Assembly: GCF_031834595.1 (NCBI RefSeq)
Contig: NZ_CP115541.1
Span: 2,019,001-2,083,000, forward strand
DNA from: Stenotrophomonas oahuensis
GTDB taxonomy: Bacteria > Pseudomonadota > Gammaproteobacteria > Xanthomonadales > Xanthomonadaceae
Direction: 5' to 3'
Length of the DNA: 64,000 nt
A program made the position numbers and the translations under genes. This document shows, piece after piece, positions 7,915 through 15,670 of the stretch; position 1 is the stretch's first letter; every line of letters starts with the position of its first letter. The notes under the pieces are model-generated. The model saw nothing but the letters and a program-made list of their open reading frames with translations, had not been told where the DNA came from and did not search any database.

Positions 7915-8867
7915 CACTGACCCCCTTGGAACAGGTTCAGGCCGAAGCGGCGCGCCACCCACGAGAAGAAACGTGAGTCGCTGGCGTCTTTACGGCGGGT
8001 GGGGCTGGGCACGGCGGCATCCTGGTTCAGAGCGAGGCCACTGGCAACAGCAGCACAGAAGATCGATTCCACCGTGTTACGCGGCAGATGGCAAGCCGCA
8101 GCCAGCGCGGCGGGTTGCCACGGGCGGGCATGCAGGCTGGCAATCGCCAGCAGCCAGTCCGCAGGCACGTCGTCGGCATGCAGGTCGGGCCAGTGCCGCA
8201 ATTTCAGCGTCGGTGGCGTATCCAGTGCCGGCAGCAGCTCCGGACGGTAGCGCGCGAGCGCGAAATACAGCGCCTCGAAGGAGTGCCGCTGCGGCAGGCG
8301 GTAGGTGTACTGGTGCTGGAAGGTGGCGGCGTCAACGACTTCCGACGACCACGTAGTGTCATCCAGCTGCGCGATCAGCTCGGCCAGCGACAGCGAGGCG
8401 GGCAGGGCGATGCTGCGCGTGGTGGTGTCGACCGCCGCGCTGATCCCACCCCGCTGCAGCAGGTGCAGGTCCGCACTGGCCGGCATCTGCACCAGGCGCA
8501 GCAGCTTGGGCACGCCGGGCGAGGGGCGCTCTGCAGCCGCGGCCGGCGCATTGAGCAGCAGGCTCGACAGCTGTTCGTTGATGTCGCGCACGGTGGCACC
8601 GTGCGGCAGGCGGCCGGAAGCGGCGTCGGCGTAGCGACGCGCGATCGACAGCATCGGCACGTTGGACGCGTTCGCTTCGCTGAGCGTGCGGGCGGCGTCG
8701 GCATGGTCCAGGCCGATCACCAGCAGGTCGGCATCGCCGCTCCAGGGAACCAGCTGCACGTCCATGCGCTCAGCCAGCAGCATCGAACAGGCCAGCTTCA
8801 ACCGGGTCTGATGCAGCACATCCAGACCGGCGGCGGCCACGCGGAAACTACGAAGGGGGGTATTCAT
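7914..8867 (-). CDS. Receiver-like / winged-helix-like protein of the GTPase operon
   Basis: A 317-residue cytoplasmic protein that I do not recognise as a named family. Residues 1-110 have an alternating strand/helix pattern resembling a receiver without its phosphorylation site (FRVAAAGLD, ADLLVIGLDHADAARTL, VPMLSIARRY). The C-terminal 70 residues (DWLLAIASLH, then ALAAACHLPRNTVESIFCAAVASGL) look like a winged helix. In actinobacterial conservons the gene between the roadblock protein and the GTPase encodes the winged-helix-like CvnC, so this protein holds the same position. A regulatory link between roadblock proteins and the GTPase is inferred. The ATG at 8867 is the preferred start. Confidence 0.65.
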   Translation of the reverse strand: MNTPLRSFRVAAAGLDVLHQTRLKLACSMLLAERMDVQLVPWSGDADLLVIGLDHADAARTLSEANASNVPMLSIARRYADAASGRLPHGATVRDINEQLSSLLLNAPAAAAERPSPGVPKLLRLVQMPASADLHLLQRGGISAAVDTTTRSIALPASLSLAELIAQLDDTTWSSEVVDAATFQHQYTYRLPQRHSFEALYFALARYRPELLPALDTPPTLKLRHWPDLHADDVPADWLLAIASLHARPWQPAALAAACHLPRNTVESIFCAAVASGLALNQDAAVPSPTRRKDASDSRFFSWVARRFGLNLFQGGQ

Positions 8868-8935
8868 CGGGACAGGTCGCGCGGCCCGCGCGCAGCACCC
8901 GCAAGCGGGTGCCACACACGTGGGGCCTCAGGCGA

Positions 8936-9295
8936 TCAGCTGAAGTCCAGGGTCTTTTCCATGGCCTTCAGTTCGTGGCGCGACATCGCCAGGTTGGCCT
9001 TGCTGCGGTCCATGATCACGTACAGGAACAGCATCGGATTGCTTTCCAGCGGACGGATCAGGTGGTACTGGGTATCCAGCGTGATCAGGATGTCTTCGAT
9101 CGAATCAGACAGACCCAGCGAGGTCGCGACGCGACGCTTGGCGCGCACCACTTCGGTGTTGCCGGCCGCAGCCAGTTCCAGGTTGATGTTGCCGCCGCCC
9201 GCCATGGCCAGGGCCATGCCGCTGTCACCGTCAACGAGGGCCGCGCCAACGAAACCGGCGAGGGAGTTCAGCTTTTCAAGCGAATGATTCGGCAT
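8936..9295 (-). CDS. Roadblock/LC7-domain protein (second of the operon)
   Basis: A 119-residue single-domain roadblock/LC7 protein. [20 protein letters not shown] gives the first strand pair, followed by a helix and then [18 protein letters not shown] and [18 protein letters not shown]. Roadblock proteins act as GTPase-activating or scaffold subunits; MglB does this for MglA. It sits between another roadblock gene and the receiver/winged-helix gene, all on the minus strand with short gaps, and probably modulates the GTPase at the end of the operon. Confidence 0.82.
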   Translation of the reverse strand: MPNHSLEKLNSLAGFVGAALVDGDSGMALAMAGGGNINLELAAAGNTEVVRAKRRVATSLGLSDSIEDILITLDTQYHLIRPLESNPMLFLYVIMDRSKANLAMSRHELKAMEKTLDFS

Positions 9296-9369
9296 ACAAA
9301 TCCTTTTTGCTCAGACACAGGGGGCAGCAGACAGAAGCCTGCCGGTGAGACACAACAATACGGGAAGGG

Positions 9370-9822
9370 TCAGCCCGCGCGTGACGGCAGCAGGGCGTGC
9401 AGGCGTCCGGCGCATTCGCGCGCATGGAACAGCAGCACCGCCATGTTGACGTCGTGGCTGGCAACAGCGGTGAGGGTGAGCGGCTTGTCGGCGCTGATGC
9501 GGATCAGCACCACGTTGCCCAGCTTGGTGCAGATGGTGGCGTAGTCGGCTTCGCTCAGTGCCAGCTCGCGCGAAACGGTCTCGCCCAGGGTGAGGAAGGA
9601 ATTGGCCATCGCGGCGAGGCGGCGACCGTCCACGCCCAGCGCCGAATCCTCGGCGACGGCGCGACCGTCGGCGGTCGACAGCATCAGCAGGGTCAGGCCG
9701 GACTCGCGTTCGCGGGCCTGGCGGAAGGCATCTTCAATGGCGGCGGCGTCATACAGCTGGCGGGCCGGCTGGCTTTCGCCACTGGCATTGCGAACGATCT
9801 GATGAATGTTACTGCGCTGCAC
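9370..9822 (-). CDS. Roadblock/LC7-like protein (first of the operon)
   Basis: A 150-residue protein with a roadblock/LC7-like fold: LTLLMLSTADGRAVAEDSALG, a long helix (RRLAAMANSFLTLGETVSREL), then ATICTKLGNVVLIRISADKPLTLTAVA. The start is taken as GTG 9822 because AGGGGG stands 6 nt before it; the upstream ATG at 9876 has no ribosome site. It opens the operon that continues with a second roadblock protein, a receiver/winged-helix protein and a small GTPase. Having two roadblock paralogues allows a heterodimer, which is inference. Confidence 0.75.
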   Translation of the reverse strand: MQRSNIHQIVRNASGESQPARQLYDAAAIEDAFRQARERESGLTLLMLSTADGRAVAEDSALGVDGRRLAAMANSFLTLGETVSRELALSEADYATICTKLGNVVLIRISADKPLTLTAVASHDVNMAVLLFHARECAGRLHALLPSRAG

Positions 9823-9828
9823 GTACTG

Positions 9829-9834
9829 CCCCCT
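9829..9834 (-). promoter_or_regulatory. Shine-Dalgarno AGGGGG that sets the GTG start at 9822
   Basis: On the minus strand AGGGGG is followed by six bases and then GTG. This decides the start of the first roadblock gene and shortens it by 18 residues compared with the first ATG. Confidence 0.6.
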
Positions 9835-9893
9835 AAACACGACGAACGACAGACCAACCCGTTGCGGGTTAGTCAATCAGCACTGCGAAGAAG

Positions 9894-9909
9894 TGCGAAA
9901 TGTATCACG
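9894..9909. promoter_or_regulatory. Imperfect Clp/CRP-type site before the roadblock operon
   Basis: TGCGA-N6-TCACG differs from TGTGA-N6-TCACA at one base in each half-site. It is centred about 80 bp upstream of the GTG start of the roadblock operon. It shares the divergent region with the perfect site in front of arginase. Confidence 0.35.
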
Positions 9910-10075
9910 CAGGTGACGTCATCTTGGCTAATGAAAGGTAAATCACACTTCCTCTCACTCAAGTGTCAAACCGTTGACACGCAAGGCTTTCACGCTGCGT
10001 CACGGTTCGGCGCAGCGCGTTGGATGTGGTTATTTCATCACCATCCGCAGGCGTCCGGTGCTGCATCGCCGCGAG

Positions 10076-10091
10076 TGTGAAAAGCATCACA
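10076..10091. promoter_or_regulatory. Perfect Clp/CRP palindrome upstream of arginase
   Basis: TGTGA-AAAGCA-TCACA is the exact CRP-family consensus, centred about 49 bp before the arginase ATG. Xanthomonadaceae carry the CRP homologue Clp, which recognises this sequence and responds to cyclic di-GMP. Whether it activates or represses depends on the transcription start, which cannot be seen. Confidence 0.7.
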
Positions 10092-10132
10092 TCACTAGAC
10101 TGAGGGACTAATTTCACGTGTTCGGAGTCAGC

Positions 10133-11056
10133 ATGAGCAAGCGTCTTCCCCCGGTGTCCCTGATTGGCGTGCCCACCGACGTGGGGGCCGGTCATCGTGG
10201 CGCGGGGTTGGGGCCGGAGGCGCTGCGCATTGCCGGGTTGGCCCAGGCGCTGGAGGCGCGCGGGGTCAACGTGCGCGACTGCGGCAACCTGGACGGTCCG
10301 CGCAATCCATGGACCGCCCCCGAGCAGGGCTACCGTCACCTGGACGAGGTGGTGGCCTGGAACCGTGCGCTGATGGACGCCACCTACGCCGAGCTGCAGG
10401 ACGGCCGCGTGCCGATCATGCTGGGCGGCGACCACTGCCTGGGCATTGGTTCGATCACCGCAGTGGCGCGCTGGTGCCGTGAGCAGGGCCGCAATCTGCG
10501 GGTCCTGTGGCTGGATGCACACTCGGACTTCAACACCAGCGAGGTCACCCCGTCCGGCAACGTGCACGGCATGCCGGTGGCCTGCCTGTGCGGGCTGGGC
10601 CCCGAAGCATTGACCCATCTGGGTGGCAGCGCGCCGGCGATCTCGCCGCAGCAGGTGCACCAGATCGGCATCCGCTCGGTGGATCCGGATGAGAAGCGGC
10701 TGATCAAGCAGCACAAGGTCGATGTCTACGACATGCGTTACATCGACGAGGTGGGCATGAAGCGCACGGTGGAAGCGGCACTGGCCGGCATGGATGCCAA
10801 CACGCATCTGCACGTGAGCTTCGATGTCGATTTCCTCGACCCCAGCATCGCCCCGGGTGTGGGCACCACGGTGATGGGCGGGGTGAACTACCGCGAAGCC
10901 CAGCTGGTGATGGAGATGATCGCCGACACCGGGCAGATGGGCTCGCTGGATATCGTCGAACTCAACCCGCTGCTGGACACCCGCAACATCACCGCGGAAG
11001 TGGCCGTGGACCTGGTCGAAAGCCTCTTCGGCAAGTCCACCCTGATGCGCGACTGA
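10133..11056 (+). CDS. rocF: Arginase
   Basis: A 307-residue arginase, hydrolysing L-arginine to ornithine and urea with a binuclear manganese centre. All ligand motifs are present: GGDHCLGIGS, DAHSDFNT and SFDVDFLDP followed by SIAPGVGT. ATG 10133 is chosen because GGAG lies 8 nt before it; an in-frame GTG at 10118 has none. The gene stands alone and is preceded by a perfect Clp/CRP palindrome, so control by a global regulator is likely. Confidence 0.93.
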   Translation: MSKRLPPVSLIGVPTDVGAGHRGAGLGPEALRIAGLAQALEARGVNVRDCGNLDGPRNPWTAPEQGYRHLDEVVAWNRALMDATYAELQDGRVPIMLGGDHCLGIGSITAVARWCREQGRNLRVLWLDAHSDFNTSEVTPSGNVHGMPVACLCGLGPEALTHLGGSAPAISPQQVHQIGIRSVDPDEKRLIKQHKVDVYDMRYIDEVGMKRTVEAALAGMDANTHLHVSFDVDFLDPSIAPGVGTTVMGGVNYREAQLVMEMIADTGQMGSLDIVELNPLLDTRNITAEVAVDLVESLFGKSTLMRD

Positions 11057-11264
11057 GCGCATTCTGGGCGCTTCCCTGCGGCCGGCTGAACAACGCCGGT
11101 CGCCTGTTCACATCGATTGCACGCGCCAACAGCGAGATTGCACCCACGCGGCGGCGCTGCCGGAAACGGCGGCGAGGTCACCGCGATCAGGAAGGCGGGC
11201 CCGTGCCCGTCTTACAGGTGGGACCCGATTTGCGGTGCCGTTTTTGAACCTTGAGGAGAAGCCC

Positions 11265-11402
11265 ATGAAGCGTGTTATTGCACTGATGCTGTTGTCGATG
11301 TTCTCGGTTGCCGTGCTGTCCGGCTGCAACACCGTTGCCGGTGCCGGCAAGGACGTGCAGAAGGCCGGCGAAAAGGTCGAAGACGCCGCCAAGGGCAATT
11401 GA
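11265..11402 (+). CDS. ecnB: Entericidin-type small lipoprotein
   Basis: A 45-residue lipoprotein starting MKRVIALMLLSMFSVAVLSGC, with the lipobox LSGC and then NTVAGAGKDVQKAGEKVEDAAKGN, the standard entericidin A/B pattern of an amphipathic helix after the lipidated cysteine. In enterics entericidins form a toxin/antidote pair linked to stationary-phase lysis; here only one copy is present. TTGAGGAG lies upstream of the ATG and a strong terminator lies 34 bp after the stop. Confidence 0.88.
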   Translation: MKRVIALMLLSMFSVAVLSGCNTVAGAGKDVQKAGEKVEDAAKGN

Positions 11403-11435
11403 TGACTGTGCTGGCCCTGGCCGGCACGCATCGGG

Positions 11436-11463
11436 AAAAAGCCGGGGAAACCCGGCTTTTTTC
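11436..11463 (+). terminator. Rho-independent terminator after entericidin
   Basis: The stem AAAAAGCCGGG/CCCGGCTTTTT with loop GAAA is followed by a T run. Confidence 0.85.
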
Positions 11464-11597
11464 ATGTGCGCTGCACACCGCTGTCTGCATGTTCAACGAC
11501 GTGAGCATCGTTTTCATTCACGCTTGACCGTCGGCCAACACGCGATTGCGCACTCTGCACCTGCGGCGACATTGCCGTTCCAACAGGATGCCAACCC

Positions 11598-11819
11598 ATG
11601 AACAAAGACATCATTTCCGGCAAGTGGACGCAGCTGAAGGGCAAGGCGCAGGCCAAGTGGGGCGATCTCACCGACGACGACTTCAAGGTTGCTGAGGGCA
11701 ATGCAGAATATCTGGCCGGCCGCCTGCAGGAACGTTATGGCTGGGCAAAAGACCGCGCTGAAACCGAAGTCCGTGACTTCGAGAAAGCCATGCGCAAGGA
11801 ATACCCGGATTACCACTGA
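11598..11819 (+). CDS. CsbD-family stress protein
   Basis: A 73-residue CsbD-like protein: [21 protein letters not shown] at the start, then [19 protein letters not shown]. Proteins of this family (E. coli YjbJ) are small, helical, abundant under stress and of unknown mechanism. The upstream sequence CAACAGGATGCCAACCC supplies a weak ribosome site. A hairpin shared with the convergent next gene ends the transcript. Confidence 0.88.
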   Translation: MNKDIISGKWTQLKGKAQAKWGDLTDDDFKVAEGNAEYLAGRLQERYGWAKDRAETEVRDFEKAMRKEYPDYH

Positions 11820-11860
11820 TCGGGTGCCGGTCTGATCCGGCAACGTGAAGTGAAGAAGAG

Positions 11861-11881
11861 ACGGGCCGCACTGCGGCCCGT
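11861..11881. terminator. Bidirectional terminator between convergent genes
   Basis: The perfect stem ACGGGCCGC/GCGGCCCGT with loop ACT has purine-rich sequence on the left and TTCTTCT on the right. It can serve both the CsbD gene and the minus-strand gene that ends at 11898. Confidence 0.7.
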
Positions 11882-11897
11882 TCTTCTGTCTGTCCGA

Positions 11898-12710
11898 TCA
11901 ACGCCAGCGGTACGGCGGCGGGTCGGGCACGAACTGGCCCGGAAACGCCTGCGGCTCGCCCGCCACCGGACGCGGCCGGGTCATGATGCCGCGCGCGATC
12001 AGGTTGCGCTCGCTGTCATAGCGGACCGACACCTGCTGCACCGGGTTGCGGCTGGCGCGGCGGAAATCCGTGCTTCCCGAATACGACGATTCGCGCGCGC
12101 CATGTCCGGTGCCCAGCGCGGGCGCCGGGGCCGACGCGACCGCCGAGCCCGTTACCTCGACTGACGACAAGGCGCGGTCGGCTGACTCCGCCGCCGGTGC
12201 CTGCGCGCGCTGCCGCGCCATCGGCGCTGCCGGTGCCACCGGCGGGCGGAACTGCGGCGCTTCATTGAACACCGCCATGCCGATCACGCCGATGTTGTCG
12301 GGCCGGCCGGTGCGGCTGGCGTAGCTGCGGCCCGGGTCGGTGAACACGAACTGCGCCACTTCCTGTCGGGATTTACGCCAGCCGGTGATGTCCGCGCTCT
12401 GCCACGGTTCCAGCACGTAGCCGGTCTGGTCCAGAGAGGCCACCTCGCCGTTGATCACGTTCAGTCCGTCCACCGACAGCACCACCAGCACGCGCCCGGG
12501 GCTGCGGTTGGTCAGGCGCAGGCTGTACGGGTGGCCGTTCTGGCCGGCAACCCAGCGCTGGCCACGCTGGCTGTAATACGGCAGCTCGCTGCCCTGGTCG
12601 CGGTCGACGATGCTCAGCTGCACCGGTTCAGTACGGCCCGGGTCCGGCGGGTAAGGCTTGAAGCCGGTCAGGGCCAAGGTGGCGAGCAGGGGCAGGATCA
12701 GGCGTTTCAT
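11898..12710 (-). CDS. Exported hypothetical protein
   Basis: A 270-residue protein with a signal peptide (MKRLILPLLATLALTG) and a globular domain (residues about 30-150) containing LRLTNRSPGRVLVVLSVDGLNVINGE and VLEPWQSADITGWRK. This segment looks like a beta-sandwich. The second half is low-complexity Pro/Ala followed by a conserved tail with VSVRYDSERNLIARGIM. I know no function; the type is common in Xanthomonadaceae. The ATG at 12710 starts the signal peptide. It is divergent from trpS. Confidence 0.7.
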   Translation of the reverse strand: MKRLILPLLATLALTGFKPYPPDPGRTEPVQLSIVDRDQGSELPYYSQRGQRWVAGQNGHPYSLRLTNRSPGRVLVVLSVDGLNVINGEVASLDQTGYVLEPWQSADITGWRKSRQEVAQFVFTDPGRSYASRTGRPDNIGVIGMAVFNEAPQFRPPVAPAAPMARQRAQAPAAESADRALSSVEVTGSAVASAPAPALGTGHGARESSYSGSTDFRRASRNPVQQVSVRYDSERNLIARGIMTRPRPVAGEPQAFPGQFVPDPPPYRWR

Positions 12711-12820
12711 GGCAGCGCATCCGCTGGGAAGGTAGTGGGTTGAACGTGCCACCCGGGCCAACGGGGTTGCGCCGGGGCAGGTAAACTGGGGGCGTTTACC
12801 TGTCCGACATGATTCCCCCC

Positions 12821-14113
12821 ATGACCACCCGCGTTCTTACCGGCATCACCCCCTCCGGCACGCCCCACCTGGGCAACTATGTCGGTGCCATCCGCCCGGC
12901 CATTGCCGCCAGCCAGGCTTCGGAGATCGAAAGCTTCTTCTTCCTGGCCGACCTGCACAGCCTGATCAAGGCGCAGGAGCCCGAGCGCACCCAGCGTTCC
13001 ACCCTGGAGATTGCCGCCAGCTGGCTGGCCTGTGGCCTGGACCCGGACAAGGTGTGGTTCTACCGCCAGAGCGACATCCCGGAAACCACCGAGCTGATGT
13101 GGTTCCTGACCGTGATTGCCAGCAAGGGCATCCTCAACCGCGCCCATGCCTACAAGGCGGCGGTGGACAAGAACCGCGAAGAGCAGCTGGACGAAGATGC
13201 CGGCATCAGCGCCGGGCTGTTCATGTACCCGGTGCTGATGGCCGCTGACATCCTGATCTTCAAGGCCAACCGCGTGCCGGTGGGCCGCGACCAGATCCAG
13301 CACATCGAAATGGCGCGCGACTTCGCCCAGCGCTTCAACCACGTGTACGGCCAGGAGTACTTCCCGCTGCCTGATGTGGTGATCGATGAGCAGGTCGCCA
13401 CCCTGGCCGGCCTGGACGGCCGCAAGATGAGCAAGAGCTACCACAACACCATTCCGCTGTTCGCGCCGCGCGCGGAGCTGAAGAAGCTGGTGTTCTCGAT
13501 CCTCACCGACTCGCGCGCGCCGGGCGAACCCAAGAGCACCGAAGGCTCGGCGCTGTTCCAGATGTACCAGGCCTTCGCCAGCCCGGAGCAGACCGCCGCG
13601 TTCGCCCAGGCCTTCGCCGACGGCATCAGCTGGGGCGATGCCAAGCAGCAGCTGTTCGAGCGCATCGACCAGGAACTGACCCCGCTGCGCGAGCGCTACG
13701 ACGCGCTGATGGCCGAGCCGGAGAAGATCGAAGCGCTGCTGCGTCGCCGTGGCCAGCAGCTGCGCGAGCAGTACGCCATTCCGTTGCTGAAGGAACTGCG
13801 CCACGCCGTGGGTCTGCGCGACCTCTCCACCGCGCGCGAAGCGATCGCTGACGATGCCCAGGAACTGCGCGCCGCCCCGCCGCTGTTCAAGCAGTACCGT
13901 GAGAAGGACGGCCGCTTTTACTTCAAGCTGCAGGCCAGCGACGGCACCCTGCTGATCCAGAGCGAAGGCTTCGATTCCCCGCGCGATGCCGGCCAGCTGA
14001 TCGCCGTGCTCAAGCAGGCCGAGCAGGGCGACCAGCTGCAGAGCGAGCTGTTCAAGCTCGAAGCCGAGGTCGATCAGATCCTCGCCGCCCTGGCCGTTCT
14101 GCGCGACGCATGA
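12821..14113 (+). CDS. trpS: Tryptophanyl-tRNA synthetase with C-terminal DUF1508-like domain
   Basis: A 430-residue class I synthetase that charges tRNA-Trp. The ATP motif (TPHLGNY, variant of HIGH) is near residue 15, the segment VGRDQIQH is present, and KMSKS appears as GRKMSKSYHN. The normal enzyme is about 335 residues. Here an extension of about 95 residues contains an YegP/DUF1508-like module at about 361-400 (GRFYFKLQASDG, SEGFDSPRDA) and a helical end. An ATG at 12809 is 4 codons upstream and could also be used. Confidence 0.92.
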   Translation: MTTRVLTGITPSGTPHLGNYVGAIRPAIAASQASEIESFFFLADLHSLIKAQEPERTQRSTLEIAASWLACGLDPDKVWFYRQSDIPETTELMWFLTVIASKGILNRAHAYKAAVDKNREEQLDEDAGISAGLFMYPVLMAADILIFKANRVPVGRDQIQHIEMARDFAQRFNHVYGQEYFPLPDVVIDEQVATLAGLDGRKMSKSYHNTIPLFAPRAELKKLVFSILTDSRAPGEPKSTEGSALFQMYQAFASPEQTAAFAQAFADGISWGDAKQQLFERIDQELTPLRERYDALMAEPEKIEALLRRRGQQLREQYAIPLLKELRHAVGLRDLSTAREAIADDAQELRAAPPLFKQYREKDGRFYFKLQASDGTLLIQSEGFDSPRDAGQLIAVLKQAEQGDQLQSELFKLEAEVDQILAALAVLRDA

Positions 14114-14124
14114 TGTACGTGGGG

Positions 14125-14190
14125 TGCCGACCAACGGTCGGTACCTACCGTTGCATGGAATCCGGTAGCCACCGACCGTTGGTCGGTGGT
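14125..14190. repeat. SMAG/REP inverted pair after trpS
   Basis: Two palindromes with the core GACCAACGGTC/GACCGTTGGTC face each other, with CTACC and GGTAG signatures between them. They lie 12 bp after the trpS stop. Confidence 0.8.
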
Positions 14191-14240
14191 GGGGCCGCCA
14201 ACCATGGCATCATCCGGTCATCCCCAACAGGATGACCGCA

Positions 14241-14579
14241 ATGCCCTGGCTGTCTCTGTTGCTGTTCCTGCCCTGGTTCACCCTGCTGGGTGCCCTGTTC
14301 TGGTGGTTCCCGCGCGAACCCCGCACCTCCGCGCGGCGCGCCTTCGACACCCTCACCCTGCTGCTGGCCTTCGCCCTCAGCGCCATCGCCATGCTCTGGG
14401 GCCACCACATCGGCGTGGTCCAGGGCGACGCCGGTCCGATCTGGCGGCAGGTGCTGGCCGTGCTGTATGCCTACGGAGCCTTCCTCGCCGTCCTGGTGCT
14501 GGCGATACTGCTGCGTGGCAGCTGGCTGGCGCGACGTGCGACCAAAGCCGAATCGAAGGCACCCCACGGTTTGGCGTAG
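14241..14579 (+). CDS. Small integral membrane protein
   Basis: A 112-residue membrane protein with three predicted helices (about 3-20, 38-56, 75-98; for example LSLLLFLPWFTLLGALFWW and AFLAVLVLAILL). No known domain. ATG 14241 has AGGATG at a normal distance; ATG 14232 lies on top of it. The gene sits between a SMAG pair and the metallo-beta-lactamase-fold gene. Confidence 0.6.
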   Translation: MPWLSLLLFLPWFTLLGALFWWFPREPRTSARRAFDTLTLLLAFALSAIAMLWGHHIGVVQGDAGPIWRQVLAVLYAYGAFLAVLVLAILLRGSWLARRATKAESKAPHGLA

Positions 14580-14638
14580 ATTGTGCGGTATCGACCCACG
14601 GGCGATGCTCCACCCGTTTCATTGCCAGGGAGGCACAG

Positions 14639-15571
14639 ATGCCTATCGACCCCAGCATTCATACCATCGACACCGCGTTCCAGCGCGATGACTTCGGTGC
14701 TGCCTATCTGATCACCGAGGCCGGCCGCGCCGCCTTCATCGACTGCGGCACCGGGCTGTCGGTGCCGGCCATGCTCGCCGCGCTCACCCGGGTCGGCTTC
14801 ACCCCCGAGCAGGTCGACTGGCTGATCGTCACCCACGTCCACCTGGACCACGCCGGTGGCGCGGGCCTGCTGATGCAGCAGCTGCCCAACGCGCAGCTGG
14901 TGGTGCATCCGCGTGGCGCGCCGCACATGATCGACCCGGCACGATTGATTGCCGGAGCGACCGAGGTCTACGGGGCCGAGGAGATCGCCCGCAGCTATGG
15001 TCCGATCCTGCCGGTGCCGGCCGAACGCGTGGTGATTGCCGAAGACGGCTACCACGTGGACCTGGCCGGTCGTCCCTTGCTGTGCATCGACACCCCCGGG
15101 CATGCCCGCCACCATCTGTGCGTGTGGGACGAGCGCAGCCGCAGTGCCTTCACTGGCGATACGTTCGGGCTGTCCTATCGCGAACTCGACAGTGACCAGG
15201 GCGCGTTCGTGGTGCCGACGTCGTCACCCGTGCAGTTCGACCCGGAGCCGCTCAAGCATTCCATCGGTCGTCTGTTGGCACTGCAGCCGCAGTCGGTTTA
15301 CCTCACCCATTTCGGCCGCGTCGGGGACATTCCCAAGCTGGGTGCGGATCTTGTTGAGCAGATCGATGCGATGGTGGAGATCGGTCGGCAGTGCGATGGG
15401 CGTGCGGATCGGCATCGGTGCCTGGTGGCGGCGTTGACCGAGTTGTATGTGGAGCGCGCGATGGCGCACGGGTGCCGGTTGGATGAGGCGGCCGTGGTGC
15501 GGGTGCTGGCGATGGATATCGAGCTCAACGCGCAGGGGTTGGCGTGTTGGTTGGATCGGGATCGGCGGTGA
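14639..15571 (+). CDS. Metallo-beta-lactamase-fold hydrolase
   Basis: A 310-residue MBL-fold enzyme. The metal signature THVHLDHAGG is at about residues 65-74, with DTPGHARHH supplying the next His, FTGDTFG the bridging Asp and YLTHFG the last His. The C-terminal helical part (about 215-310) is characteristic of the glyoxalase-II-like stand-alone MBL group. Substrate unknown. A GGGAGG ribosome site precedes ATG 14639. The final 30 codons are rich in GGATCGG-type codons, but the frame stays open to a TGA. Confidence 0.85.
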   Translation: MPIDPSIHTIDTAFQRDDFGAAYLITEAGRAAFIDCGTGLSVPAMLAALTRVGFTPEQVDWLIVTHVHLDHAGGAGLLMQQLPNAQLVVHPRGAPHMIDPARLIAGATEVYGAEEIARSYGPILPVPAERVVIAEDGYHVDLAGRPLLCIDTPGHARHHLCVWDERSRSAFTGDTFGLSYRELDSDQGAFVVPTSSPVQFDPEPLKHSIGRLLALQPQSVYLTHFGRVGDIPKLGADLVEQIDAMVEIGRQCDGRADRHRCLVAALTELYVERAMAHGCRLDEAAVVRVLAMDIELNAQGLACWLDRDRR

Positions 15572-15670
15572 TTGCGCGGGCGCGCGGCGCGCGGTTGCGT
15601 GGCGACGTCATGTAGTTGTCACGTTACACTCTGGCATTCCGTTTCTGCCTGGTGTACTGCCGTGAATCCG

